Positions 1 through 7,267 are shown, numbered from the stretch's first letter. The stretch: DNA of 64,000 nt from Ancylobacter sp. IITR112 (GCF_041415945.1 NZ_JBGCUS010000001.1:1488001-1552000), one strand, 5' to 3'. Notes: a model not told the origin generated them from the letters alone. Made by a program: numbers and translations.

Positions 1-2
1 AG

Positions 3-872
3 TATATCCTGCTCGGCCGGTTTCGGGACGCGCCGCGGCGCTTCAGCTTCTCCATCCTGCGCGGCGGACGCCTGACGCCGCTGGAAGGGCGGGGCTATTT
101 CCTGGCCTCGCGCATCTTGCAGACAGACACGGGCGAGGCCGACCTTGTGCCGGTGCAGGTGGTGAGCATCAACCCGACGCCGACCTTCTATGAGGTGGAA
201 GCGGAGGAGATGCGTGGCACCATCCTCGACGATGACGACCTGACAAACCGCGTGCTCAACATCGACGCCAATGACTTCAACCTCAACCTGCGCACGATCC
301 ACGATTACAGCTATCCGGAGCCGGTGAGCGGCGACAGTGTGACCTTCGTCATCGAGGCCGGGGTGGTGGTGGGCTCAACCTCCACCACGCTGCCGGCGAT
401 CGAGTTGGGCGACTGGCCTTCCTACACGGTGCCGAAGATCGTGCTGCGCGGGCGCATACAGGGCGCGGGCGGCAATGGCGGATGGCTTTTCGACCTGTTC
501 GGCCGGCCCGGCGGGCCGGCGCTGAAGCTTGCCCAGCCGGCGGAACTCCAATTCGAGGGCGGCGGTGTGTGGGGGGGCGGCGGCGGCGGCGTCGCCTATG
601 TCAGCGGCAACACGGTGTTCGGTGGCGGCGGCGGCCAGGGCGCCATTGGCGGCAAGGGCGGCCCCGGCAATGGGAATGGCGCGCCCGGCACCTCCGAGGC
701 GCCGGGCGTCGGATTCGGCACGGCGGGGCGCGGCGGCGGGCCGGGACAGGCCGGGCGGCCGAGTACCAGCAGCGGCTTCGCCACGGGCGGCGCTGCGGGG
801 GTTGCGATCGACGGCGTGAGCCATCTCACCCTTTCAGGCACAGCGGATATCCGCGGTGCGCAGATCAACTGA
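3..872 (+). CDS. Phage tail-tip / host-specificity protein, 3' part
   Basis: The reading frame is already open at the window edge, so only the last 289 residues are present. The first ~140 residues look like the C-terminal part of a large tail-tip protein of the host-specificity (J or GTA megatron) type. Residues ~145–280 are extremely glycine-rich, with runs such as GGGVWGGGGGGVAY and GGKGGPGNGNG, which recalls the glycine-rich motifs of T-even gp38 adhesins that contact receptors. It is followed 19 bases later by the spike-base gene, the order seen in related alphaproteobacterial phages. The family assignment is an inference from position and composition, because the diagnostic N-terminal part is missing. 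Confidence 0.6.
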   Translation, partial: YILLGRFRDAPRRFSFSILRGGRLTPLEGRGYFLASRILQTDTGEADLVPVQVVSINPTPTFYEVEAEEMRGTILDDDDLTNRVLNIDANDFNLNLRTIHDYSYPEPVSGDSVTFVIEAGVVVGSTSTTLPAIELGDWPSYTVPKIVLRGRIQGAGGNGGWLFDLFGRPGGPALKLAQPAELQFEGGGVWGGGGGGVAYVSGNTVFGGGGGQGAIGGKGGPGNGNGAPGTSEAPGVGFGTAGRGGGPGQAGRPSTSSGFATGGAAGVAIDGVSHLTLSGTADIRGAQIN

Positions 873-891
873 CGCTCAACAGGAGACGACC

Positions 892-1152
892 ATGGCCGAC
901 TCGTTCGCCACCCATGCCGCGACGCCGACCGCGCCGGCGCGCAGGGCTTTCGACATCACGCCCAGTGACAGCACCGACCTCGCCGAGGTGCCGAAGGCGC
1001 TTTACGTCAATGGCGCCGGCACGATCAAGGTGACGATGGTGGCCGGCGGCACCGTGACATTCACCGTGGCCAGCCCCGGCCCGCTGGATATCGGCCCGGC
1101 CCGCGTGTGGGCCACGGGCACGACCGCCACCGGCATCATCGGCCTGCTGTGA
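892..1152 (+). CDS. Spike base protein, RCAP_Rcc01079-like
   Basis: The predicted protein has 86 residues. It contains a segment of the type FDITPSDSTDL followed by ALYVNGAG and ends with the pattern VWATGTTATGIIGL, all typical of the spike-base family first named from the Rhodobacter gene transfer agent. In that family it forms a small beta-rich piece at the tail tip. The start at 892 is chosen because an AGGAGA ribosome-binding site lies five bases upstream at 881–886. An earlier in-frame start at 856 would overlap the preceding gene and is less likely. It sits between the tail-tip gene and a tail fibre, consistent with a baseplate or spike role. Confidence 0.8.
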   Translation: MADSFATHAATPTAPARRAFDITPSDSTDLAEVPKALYVNGAGTIKVTMVAGGTVTFTVASPGPLDIGPARVWATGTTATGIIGLL

Positions 1153-1180
1153 CCGCCATTTCCGCGCACGAGGACGGACC

Positions 1181-2191
1181 ATGACCCTTTACCGCTGGCA
1201 GGCGACGATCACTGACGAGGCCGGCAATGTGATGCCCGGGGCGCAGGTGACGGTGCGCAATGAGGCGACGGGCCTGCTGGCAAGCCTTTTCGCCGACAAG
1301 GAGGGCGCCGAGCCGCTGGACAATCCTTTCACCATAGACCCCGATGGCGACGGCGGGGTGGCGTTCTATGTGGCGGCGGGCTTTTACGAGATCACGGCTA
1401 CGCTCGGCACGCTGATCGCCGCCGCGCAGGATGCCAATGTCGGCAGTATGAACGCGGCGGACTATGACCCCGATGGCGTCGAGGCGGATGTCTTCAATTC
1501 CGCCAATACCCGCTATGACAACGCCACGTCCGGCCTTGATGCGGAGAATGTGCAGGCGGCACTCGACGAGCTGGCGGAAAAAGTGACCTTCACCGGCGCG
1601 CTGCTGACGGTGGCGGCGGGTTCTCCGCTGCCGACCGAAGATGTCGGGCCGCTCTACCATGTCGATTATGCCGACACGATGACCTGGCAGGTCTATGACG
1701 CCAATGGCGCGGCCTATGAGGGCTATGCCAGCGACGGGATCGGCGACATCGTCAAGCTCGGCCGGTCCACGCCCCGGCGCGGCACGCTGAAGGCCAATGG
1801 CGCGGATATCAGCACCACCACCTATGCCGCGCTCTATGGCTGGGCGCTGCATCATGGGCTGGTGGAGACCAGCGGCGTGTGGGCGGCGGGCACTTTCCGC
1901 TTCCGCGAAGCATCGGGAGGCACCTTCCGGCTGCCGGACCTGCGCGGCGAGTTCGATCGCGCCTGGGATGACGGGCGCGGGGTGGACAGCGGCCGGGCGC
2001 TGGGCTCCTGGCAAAATCATCAGTTGCAGGACCACGACCACAGCGCGGCGCGTGTCTCTGGCGGTCTCGGTTATGGCGATGGTGGTGCCTTCAGCATCAC
2101 CAACACCAATACTGGCGCGCCGACCAGCGGCAATCACGGCGCGGAGACGCGGCCGCGAAATGTCGCGCTGCTGTACGCGATCAAGTTCTGA
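1181..2191 (+). CDS. Phage tail fibre with tail-collar C terminus
   Basis: The protein has 336 residues. The N-terminal ~100 residues resemble a beta-sandwich carrier (VTVRNEATGLLASLF), which probably anchors the fibre to the baseplate. The last ~120 residues carry the collar signature LPDLRGEFDRAWDDGRG followed by SGRALGSWQNHQ and the terminal motif ETRPRNVALLY. This combination is a classic phage tail-collar or fibre tip involved in host binding. A GAGGA ribosome-binding site lies before the ATG at 1181. The next gene begins 7 bases after the stop, so the fibre and the following receptor-module genes are probably one transcript. Confidence 0.85.
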   Translation: MTLYRWQATITDEAGNVMPGAQVTVRNEATGLLASLFADKEGAEPLDNPFTIDPDGDGGVAFYVAAGFYEITATLGTLIAAAQDANVGSMNAADYDPDGVEADVFNSANTRYDNATSGLDAENVQAALDELAEKVTFTGALLTVAAGSPLPTEDVGPLYHVDYADTMTWQVYDANGAAYEGYASDGIGDIVKLGRSTPRRGTLKANGADISTTTYAALYGWALHHGLVETSGVWAAGTFRFREASGGTFRLPDLRGEFDRAWDDGRGVDSGRALGSWQNHQLQDHDHSAARVSGGLGYGDGGAFSITNTNTGAPTSGNHGAETRPRNVALLYAIKF

Positions 2192-2198
2192 GGCGGTG

Positions 2199-3173
2199 AT
2201 GCTGGGCGAGGGGCTTGTAATCACGCGCCGGCGGCTGCTGCCGCCGGTCATCACCATAGACGCGGGCGCGGCGACCGGCGGCTATGCCGGCTCGCTCTAC
2301 CATGCCGACCAGCCCGGCGGGGTGTGGCAGGCGGATGGCGTCGACCTGCCCGGCGAGACGGCGCAGGACTGGACGATGACGCTGGAGCTGGAGGGGCGGG
2401 CGATCCGCTACCGCGTCGGCGAGCGCGTGAGCAACGCCATCCAGATGTGGACCCCGGCTGGGCTCGACGGCCTTGTCGGGGCCTTCGACGTGCGCCAGGG
2501 GCTCTATCTCGACAGCGGGCGCCTCTATGGCTGGTCGCCGATTGCCGGCGGCATGTATTACACCCAGCCCAGCACGGCGCTGCGCCCGCTCTACCAGGCG
2601 ACGGGCGCGGATGGGCGGCCGACGATCTATCTCGATTTCGACCGCCGTCTGAGCGTCGGCGGGCTGAGTGCCGCGCCAGCCGCGCGCAGCATCGTCGGCC
2701 TGCTGTCGCCGCGCCCGAACGACTGGTTCAACTGGACCGCGATCATTTCCGACAGCAATGTCACCGGCTGGGGGCTTTTCAAGAGCTGGGCCTCGCCCGC
2801 GACGCAGTACGGCACGCGGGTGCTCGGCATCCTCACCGCCGGCTTTGCCAATCTGCAGGAGAGCAGCCGGCTGATCGTGGATGGCGAGACCTATCTCGTC
2901 GCCGCCAAGACCGCGCGGCCGGCCGGCACCTACGGCTTCCGCATCAATGGCGCAGCGGCGGGGGGCGGCACATCGTCGGTCGCGGCCTTTTCGGGCACCG
3001 GCAGCTACACGGTCAACGGCTTTGGCGGGCTGTCCTCGCATGTGATCGCCGATGCCTATCTGAGCGATGCCGATCTCGCGCGGATCGAGGGATGGGTCGC
3101 CTGGACGCTTGGCGATGCCGGGCGGATGGATGCCGGCAATCCCTACAAGAGCGCAGCACCGAGGAGCCAGTGA
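2199..3173 (+). CDS. Phage tail-associated protein, lectin-like fold suspected
   Basis: The protein has 324 residues and no catalytic motif that I recognise. The first ~90 residues include a short beta-rich region (PGGVWQADGVDL, AIRYRVGERVSN). The remainder resembles a concanavalin/LamG-type jelly roll: it opens with LVGAFDVRQGLYLDSGR, has IYLDFDRRL near its middle and ends with AYLSDADLARIEGWVAWTLG, a closing pattern common in phage LamG domains. It lies directly after the collar fibre and one base before a second gene with a similar ending. This suggests a surface-glycan-binding accessory of the tail. The ATG at 2199 was chosen because upstream in-frame starts lie deep inside the fibre gene. 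Confidence 0.55.
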   Translation: MLGEGLVITRRRLLPPVITIDAGAATGGYAGSLYHADQPGGVWQADGVDLPGETAQDWTMTLELEGRAIRYRVGERVSNAIQMWTPAGLDGLVGAFDVRQGLYLDSGRLYGWSPIAGGMYYTQPSTALRPLYQATGADGRPTIYLDFDRRLSVGGLSAAPAARSIVGLLSPRPNDWFNWTAIISDSNVTGWGLFKSWASPATQYGTRVLGILTAGFANLQESSRLIVDGETYLVAAKTARPAGTYGFRINGAAAGGGTSSVAAFSGTGSYTVNGFGGLSSHVIADAYLSDADLARIEGWVAWTLGDAGRMDAGNPYKSAAPRSQ

Positions 3174-3174
3174 G

Positions 3175-3993
3175 ATGTATGGATTTGGGTACGGGCTGAC
3201 GATGCGCAGCCGGCGGGCTGGCGGCTTCAGCCCCGTGTCGGATCTCTTCGGATCCGGTGAGCAGGGTTACATCATTCCTTGGCTGCCGGGGACGGTCTGG
3301 AAGGACACCGCGCGCACCGTCCCCTGCACGGCGCATGATGACCTGATCGCCTGCGCCGATGACATCAGCGGGAACGGCAACCACTACATACAGTCGGTAC
3401 AGAGCAAGCGTTTCAAGTGGCAGACCGATGGCACTTATTACTGGGCGCTGCCGGATGCCTTCGACGACTTCATGTCCACAGTGTCGTCCGTACCGCTATC
3501 GGCGTCAGACAAGCTTACCGTGTGGGCGGGCTTCCGTAAGTTGTCGGAGGCCGCTGTGTCTGTCATATGGGATACTTCTCCGACGACGATTACCAATAAC
3601 GGATCAATCGCATTCGTTGTGCCCACCGCCGTAAACTCGGGACAAATAAGCTTTTCGGGGCGGGGCACCGGCCTCGGCGGGCAGAACACCACGGCGTTAG
3701 CGTCCGCGCCGCTCACTCTCGTCGCGTCGTGCGTATACGACATAGCGGGCGCGAGTTTAGCTACCGAAATAATGCCGCGCATTAACGGGGCCGTCCCACC
3801 TCTGGTGCCCGCTGGCTCGTCACTGGGAAGCGGAAATTTCGGGAACTACACGCACTATATTGGTGGTCGCAGCGGCACATCTCTTTTTTTCAACGGTCGC
3901 ATAGGGCCGCTGATCGCGCGAGGCGGCGCAACATCTGCCGCGCTGATCGCGGCGACCGAACAATGGGTCAATTCCAAAACAGGAGCTTTCTGA
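3175..3993 (+). CDS. Phage tail-associated protein, LamG-like, atypical composition
   Basis: The protein has 272 residues. It appears to be a jelly-roll (LamG-like) domain: ACADDISGNGNHY near the start, a central beta-rich body, and the closing segment FFNGRIGPLIARGG followed by EQWVNSKTGAF. It is likely a receptor-binding or decoration protein of the tail. The gene starts two bases after the previous stop, with a GAGGAG ribosome-binding site at 3161–3166. From about 3500 onward the base composition is clearly more A/T-rich than in neighbouring genes, with rare codons such as ATA and TTA. This fits recent acquisition of a host-range module. Exact function is unknown. Confidence 0.55.
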   Translation: MYGFGYGLTMRSRRAGGFSPVSDLFGSGEQGYIIPWLPGTVWKDTARTVPCTAHDDLIACADDISGNGNHYIQSVQSKRFKWQTDGTYYWALPDAFDDFMSTVSSVPLSASDKLTVWAGFRKLSEAAVSVIWDTSPTTITNNGSIAFVVPTAVNSGQISFSGRGTGLGGQNTTALASAPLTLVASCVYDIAGASLATEIMPRINGAVPPLVPAGSSLGSGNFGNYTHYIGGRSGTSLFFNGRIGPLIARGGATSAALIAATEQWVNSKTGAF

Positions 3994-4385
3994 TGTCCAG
4001 GTGGTGCATGTATCTCGTGCCTATCGAGTACGGGGAGGCGATCAATCGCCTCTTCAACGTGGTGAATGGGGACGAGGGCGACAACGTTTCCATTCCGATG
4101 TCGGCAGACGGCCTTGAGCCGGCGACACACCTCATGATGTCTTGTCCGCTTACGGACGTTCAAGCGGCGAGCTACCCCTACTCCAAGACGGCCGCCTGGT
4201 CGCTGCCGTCGCCTTATACTTGGCCTCTGGCTGGCGGTGTGACCTCGACGGATGTGTCGAACGCGGCGGAGAGCGCCAAGATCGCCACGCTCGAAGACCC
4301 CGAAAACACCGAAACGCTGCCGATGCGCACCTATGCCCTGATCAGCGAGGCGACGGGGCTGGTGCGGATCATCCCGTCGGAATAG
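3993..4385 (+). CDS. Small phage protein of unknown function
   Basis: The predicted protein has 130 residues and begins MSRWCMYLVPIEYGEAINRL. I recognise no domain. Its ATG overlaps the last base of the previous stop (TGATG), and an AGGAG site lies at 3981–3985, so it is translationally coupled to the LamG-like gene upstream. Position and small size suggest an accessory or chaperone of the receptor-binding module, but this is only inference. The middle of the gene keeps the lower GC of its upstream neighbour, so the two probably moved together. An upstream in-frame start at 3963 would overlap the preceding gene and lacks comparable signal. Confidence 0.5.
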   Translation: MSRWCMYLVPIEYGEAINRLFNVVNGDEGDNVSIPMSADGLEPATHLMMSCPLTDVQAASYPYSKTAAWSLPSPYTWPLAGGVTSTDVSNAAESAKIATLEDPENTETLPMRTYALISEATGLVRIIPSE

Positions 4386-4412
4386 CAGGCGGCGCAGAGT
4401 AATCTCACCATA

Positions 4413-4456
4413 GGTAATATACGGCATATTGCCCGTGCAAGTCTGTTCCCCTTGCA
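4413..4456. promoter_or_regulatory. Two adjacent inverted repeats before the lysis region
   Basis: The A/T-richer gap between the tail module and the lysis genes holds two dyads. The first is GGTAATAT at 4413–4420 with ATATTGCC at 4426–4433, an eight-base arm with one G·U-type mismatch and a five-base loop. The second is TGCAAG at 4436–4441 with CTTGCA at 4451–4456, perfect arms nine bases apart. They could be operator sites or part of a late promoter. No regulator is assigned. Confidence 0.35.
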
Positions 4457-4472
4457 ACCGAGGGGATGGGAC

Positions 4473-4655
4473 ATGCCAATCGACCAGCTTCTGACCCTGC
4501 GCCACACCGCGCAGCGCCTGCACGACACCTTGCGCGACGATCCTGATCTGCGGCTCGCCGCCTATCTCGCCTCCATGCTGGTGCTGGCGCTTGCCGAGCA
4601 CATCGCCGATGCGGCGAGAGACGAGGCGCCGCCGCGAACCGAGCGCCGCCACTGA
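4473..4655 (+). CDS. 60-residue phage protein of unknown function
   Basis: The small protein begins MPIDQLLTLRHTAQRL, is mostly helical in character and has a hydrophobic stretch (LAAYLASMLVLALAEHI) that could be one amphipathic or membrane helix. It lies just upstream of the endolysin and is followed by a strong hairpin. A purine-rich AGGGGATGG precedes the ATG at 4473. Holins are often encoded here, but a single helix with charged ends is weak evidence, so no function is assigned. Confidence 0.4.
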   Translation: MPIDQLLTLRHTAQRLHDTLRDDPDLRLAAYLASMLVLALAEHIADAARDEAPPRTERRH

Positions 4656-4665
4656 CCGCCTCAAG

Positions 4666-4689
4666 AGCCGCCCTCGCCGGGCGGCTTTA
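4666..4689 (+). terminator. Intrinsic terminator before the endolysin gene
   Basis: AGCCGCCC and GGGCGGCT form a perfect eight-base stem around the loop TCGCC, followed by TTAT. It lies 10 bases after the small gene that ends at 4655 and 28 bases before the endolysin start. Readthrough or antitermination would be needed for late expression of the lysis genes from upstream. Confidence 0.6.
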
Positions 4690-4716
4690 TCATGCCGACA
4701 ATCTGGAGATTTGCCG

Positions 4717-5565
4717 ATGACCGCCGCCGGTTTCGCGCGGGCGCAGCCCCATGTGCTCGCCTATGAGGGCAAATTCAGCAATCACCCGTCCGATCCGGGC
4801 GGGCGTACCTATGAGGGCATCACCCAGCGCGTCTTTGACGCTTGGTGCGCTGCCAGCGGCGTGCCCAAGCGCACCCTTTCCGCCAGCACGGGCAAATGGC
4901 CGGGCTGGGCGGAGCAGCGGGATTCGATCTACCGCAAGCAGTATTGGGACGCGGTGCGCGGCGACGACCTGCCGGCGGGTGTCGACTTCGCGGTCTACGA
5001 TGCCGCGGTCAATTCCGGGCCGGGCCGTGCCATCCGCTGGCTGCAACGGGCGCTGCGGCTCAATCGCGTCGACGGCATCTTTGGGGTCGCCACGCTTGCC
5101 GCCGTGCAGGCGCACTCGGACCATGACGCGCTGGTCGCCGCGATCTGCGCCGAGCGGCTGGCCTTTCTGCGGGCGCTCAAGACCTGGAAGACCTTCGGAA
5201 AAGGATGGGCGCGCCGCGTCGCCGCCGTCCAGTCGACGGGGCAGGCGTGGGCGAGCGGATCGGTGGGTGCGGCGCCGGAGCAAATCCACGGCGCGGGCGC
5301 CAAGGCGTCGGCCGAAAGCGCGCCGCGCCCGCCTTCGACGGCCGGAGCCGACGCGGCGATTGGTGCCGGCGGCGGCACCGCGACGGTCGGAACTGTGATC
5401 GAGACGGTGCGCCAGCAGATCGAGCCCTATGCGGGCGCCAGCGAGCGCGTGCAGCAGCTTGTCGTCGCGCTGATCGTGGCCGGCGCTCTGGTCACGCTCG
5501 GCGGGCTCGGCTGGCGCTGGTACGCCCGGCGCAAGGCGGCCCGGCTTGCCGAGGCGCTGGCATGA
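4717..5565 (+). CDS. Phage endolysin, glycoside hydrolase family 108
   Basis: The protein has 282 residues. Residues ~8–90 form a GH108 (ZliS-type) muramidase domain with the signature LAYEGKFSNHPSDPGGRTYEG, in which Glu17 is the expected catalytic acid. Residues ~95–165 match the peptidoglycan-binding type 3 domain (AVYDAAVNSGPGRAIRWLQ). A long alanine/proline-rich linker follows. The C terminus has a hydrophobic helix (LVVALIVAGALVTLGGLGW) followed by basic residues, so the enzyme is probably membrane-tethered. A GGAG site precedes the ATG at 4717. The stop overlaps the next start by four bases. The terminal membrane anchor is a departure from the usual soluble endolysin. Confidence 0.88.
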   Translation: MTAAGFARAQPHVLAYEGKFSNHPSDPGGRTYEGITQRVFDAWCAASGVPKRTLSASTGKWPGWAEQRDSIYRKQYWDAVRGDDLPAGVDFAVYDAAVNSGPGRAIRWLQRALRLNRVDGIFGVATLAAVQAHSDHDALVAAICAERLAFLRALKTWKTFGKGWARRVAAVQSTGQAWASGSVGAAPEQIHGAGAKASAESAPRPPSTAGADAAIGAGGGTATVGTVIETVRQQIEPYAGASERVQQLVVALIVAGALVTLGGLGWRWYARRKAARLAEALA

Positions 5566-5906
5566 GCTGGATATTCGCCGCCATCCTCGACTGGACGCCC
5601 TGGTGGGTGTGGGCGCTCGCCGGCGCCGCTCTCCTCGCGTCCACCTACTCGCTTTGGCGCCCCGTGTGGGCGCTGCTGCCATCCGCGATCAAGACCGCCG
5701 CCATAGCCCTCGCGACGGGCGGCATTGCCTATCTCGCCGGACGCAACAAAGGCGCGTCCGGCGCCCTCCAGCGCGCCAAAGAACAGGAGCAGGCCCGTGC
5801 GGACGACATCATTGAGCGCGGCACTGCTGCGCGCCAGCGCGCTGATCGCGACGCTCTCGACGGCCGGCTGCGCGACGATGACGGATGGCAGCGGCGCGAC
5901 GGGTAA
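5562..5906 (+). CDS. Inner-membrane spanin-like protein (Rz analogue)
   Basis: The protein has 114 residues. Two hydrophobic segments (WWVWALAGAALLAS, residues ~13–27, and IKTAAIALATGGIAYLAG, ~43–60) are followed by a charged, probably helical tail (ALQRAKEQEQARADDI). It overlaps the endolysin stop by four bases (ATGA), and a second lipoprotein gene starts inside its 3' half in another frame. This is the architecture of overlapping inner and outer spanins, which fuse the two membranes in the last step of lysis. Two membrane segments rather than one are unusual for an Rz protein, so the assignment rests mainly on gene layout. Confidence 0.65.
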   Translation: MSWIFAAILDWTPWWVWALAGAALLASTYSLWRPVWALLPSAIKTAAIALATGGIAYLAGRNKGASGALQRAKEQEQARADDIIERGTAARQRADRDALDGRLRDDDGWQRRDG

Positions 5907-6021
5907 GGCGGTCTGCACGGTGCTCCAGCCCGTGCGCTGGTCTGCCGCCGATACCGATGAAACGATCCGCCAGGTCAAGGCCAACAATGCGGCCGGCAAA
6001 GCCGTGTGTGGGTGGCGCTGA
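5797..6021 (+). CDS. Outer-membrane spanin lipoprotein (Rz1 analogue)
   Basis: The 74-residue protein has a signal sequence ending in the lipobox STAGC, so it should be an outer-membrane lipoprotein. The mature part is short and has the segment QPVRWSAADTDETIRQ followed by a final cysteine near NNAAGKAVCGW, as in Rz1-type proteins of alphaproteobacterial phages. The GTG at 5797 is supported by an AGGAG site at 5785–5789 with a seven-base spacer. The gene starts inside the inner-spanin gene in a different frame and extends 115 bases past it. Its stop overlaps the next ATG. Overlap, lipobox and position together make the assignment good. Confidence 0.75.
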   Translation: MRTTSLSAALLRASALIATLSTAGCATMTDGSGATGKAVCTVLQPVRWSAADTDETIRQVKANNAAGKAVCGWR

Positions 6022-6377
6022 TGATCGGAAACGTGACGGGCGAGGGCGTCCTCTTCGTTCTGACCATTCTCGGGGCCGTTGCCGCCGTCTGGTGGAGGAT
6101 CGAGGGAAGGATCGACAAGACGGGGAAGGCCGTGGCTGACGATGCGAACATGAAGGCGCAAGCGGCCCACGCCGCTGCCGCGCTGGCGCAAAGCCTACTC
6201 GCCGAGTTCAAGCTGGAGGCTGCGCGCACCTATGTAAGCAAGGACGATGTGCAGCAGGTGCGCGATGAAATTCTCGGCGCGGTCGGCGGGGTGCGGACCT
6301 CGCTCGACAGAATCAACGAGCGGCTCGACCGGGTGGTCGAGAATGCCGCCAAGCGCCAGCCGGTGCATCGCCCATGA
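6021..6377 (+). CDS. Phage membrane coiled-coil protein, possible holin accessory
   Basis: The protein has 118 residues. One N-terminal membrane helix (VLFVLTILGAVAAVWW, residues ~10–25) is followed by ~80 residues of helical, heptad-like sequence with DEILGAVGGVRTSLDRINERL. This resembles XhlA-type hemolysin/holin accessory proteins in shape only. The ATG overlaps the previous stop (TGATG) and the stop overlaps the next ATG by four bases, so it is part of the lysis operon. A holin role is possible, since no canonical holin is otherwise seen, but it is not proved by sequence. Confidence 0.5.
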   Translation: MIGNVTGEGVLFVLTILGAVAAVWWRIEGRIDKTGKAVADDANMKAQAAHAAAALAQSLLAEFKLEAARTYVSKDDVQQVRDEILGAVGGVRTSLDRINERLDRVVENAAKRQPVHRP

Positions 6378-6580
6378 AGCTGATTGCCACGCCCGGCTTC
6401 CGCGCCTCCTACGATCCGCCAACCGGCCTTCTGATCATCGACGGCCCCGGCTTCTCCGGCATCGGCACGCTGGAGGAGTGGGAGGCTATCGAGCGCGCCA
6501 TCAGGTCGGCCCGGCACCGGGCGCGGATGGACGCCTATGAGGGCAAGTGGCCGGCCCCGCCGGCGGGGCCGGAGGTGTGA
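6374..6580 (+). CDS. 68-residue phage protein of unknown function
   Basis: The small soluble-looking protein begins MKLIATPGFRASYDPPTG and contains a helical segment (EEWEAIERAIRSARHRAR). I recognise no domain. It is translationally coupled to the upstream membrane protein by an ATGA overlap and is the last rightward gene of the lysis block. It ends five bases before the convergent HTH gene. Confidence 0.5.
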   Translation: MKLIATPGFRASYDPPTGLLIIDGPGFSGIGTLEEWEAIERAIRSARHRARMDAYEGKWPAPPAGPEV

Positions 6581-6585
6581 GGCGG

Positions 6586-6813
6586 CTAGCCCGCCTGCCG
6601 GATGCGGCGCCGGTCGACAGTGATGTCCGACCAATCCGCCGGCCTGTAGCCGGCGATATAGGCGTGTACCAGCCGAGTTAGCGTGCGTGTCGGCGGCGAT
6701 GTGCGAGCAATGATCTTGCGATATTGCTGGCCGCTGATGCCCAGCAGGGCGGCAAAGCCGACCTGAGTCGGCACGCCGAGCCGCAGGCGGATAGCCTCCA
6801 GATCAAGATCCAT
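6586..6813 (-). CDS. Small helix-turn-helix regulator, last gene of a prophage operon
   Basis: The protein has 75 residues. Residues ~6–45 look like an XRE/Cro-type helix-turn-helix: AIRLRLGVPTQVGFAALLG followed by SGQQYRKIIA. The start at 6813 has a GGAGGAG ribosome-binding site five bases upstream. The upstream gene ends 11 bases inside this gene, so it is probably the final cistron of a four-gene leftward transcript starting near 8350. The promoter of that operon contains an inverted repeat, so autoregulation is a reasonable inference. Size, fold and terminal position match anti-CRISPR-associated (Aca) regulators, but membership in a named Aca family cannot be judged here. Confidence 0.65.
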   Translation of the reverse strand: MDLDLEAIRLRLGVPTQVGFAALLGISGQQYRKIIARTSPPTRTLTRLVHAYIAGYRPADWSDITVDRRRIRQAG

Positions 6814-7267
6814 GTCTCTCCTCCATCCAGGCCCATGCGAGACACCGCTCGAGGTCTCCCGCCCATCCGAGAGCGTCGGGCCGCAGCGGCAGGGCTGGCA
6901 GCAGGACGACGCCGCACCACGGTGCCAGAGGCGGTACGGACGGGTCCGTGTCCATGCCAGCAAAATCACGATGCAGCATCTCCCACAGGCCCGTTGCCCC
7001 TCGCGACCTCGTCGCCACGGTCATGGTGATGATGGGGTGGCCGGAGGCGTCGTCAAAGAGCGTAATCATCGCGTGGGCGCCGCCACTGGTCGCCCGCAGC
7101 GAGACGTTGAGAGCGCCATAGACCAGAGGGGTAAGGGCGTGGCTCTCGATGGCGTTACGCAGGACGGGGCGCAGCAGATTGACGATATCGTCCCGCACCC
7201 CGGCGCGCGGCGACTGGACGGAATGTCCAGTGTTGAGCGTGATGTGCTTGATATAGCGACTGGTCAC
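6803..7267 (-). CDS. Uncharacterised prophage protein, 154 residues
   Basis: The protein begins VTSRYIKHITLNTGHS and ends with a tryptophan- and acid-rich block (GDLERCLAWAWMEE). The centre holds a beta-like pattern (AHAMITLFDDASGHPIITMTVA). I recall similar unnamed proteins in alphaproteobacterial mobile elements, but no function is known to me. The GTG start at 7267 has AAGGAGAC upstream and overlaps the previous stop by four bases (GTGA), so translation is coupled. It overlaps the start of the terminal HTH gene by 11 bases. No catalytic motif, membrane segment or signal peptide is visible. Confidence 0.6.
   Translation of the reverse strand: MTSRYIKHITLNTGHSVQSPRAGVRDDIVNLLRPVLRNAIESHALTPLVYGALNVSLRATSGGAHAMITLFDDASGHPIITMTVATRSRGATGLWEMLHRDFAGMDTDPSVPPLAPWCGVVLLPALPLRPDALGWAGDLERCLAWAWMEERHGS

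Noticed and set aside
1..6580. Gene transfer agent instead of a prophage
   Set aside because: The spike-base protein resembles the GTA family, but spanins, an accessory operon and location at a tRNA 3' end fit a prophage better, and no GTA-specific capsid cluster is present in the window.
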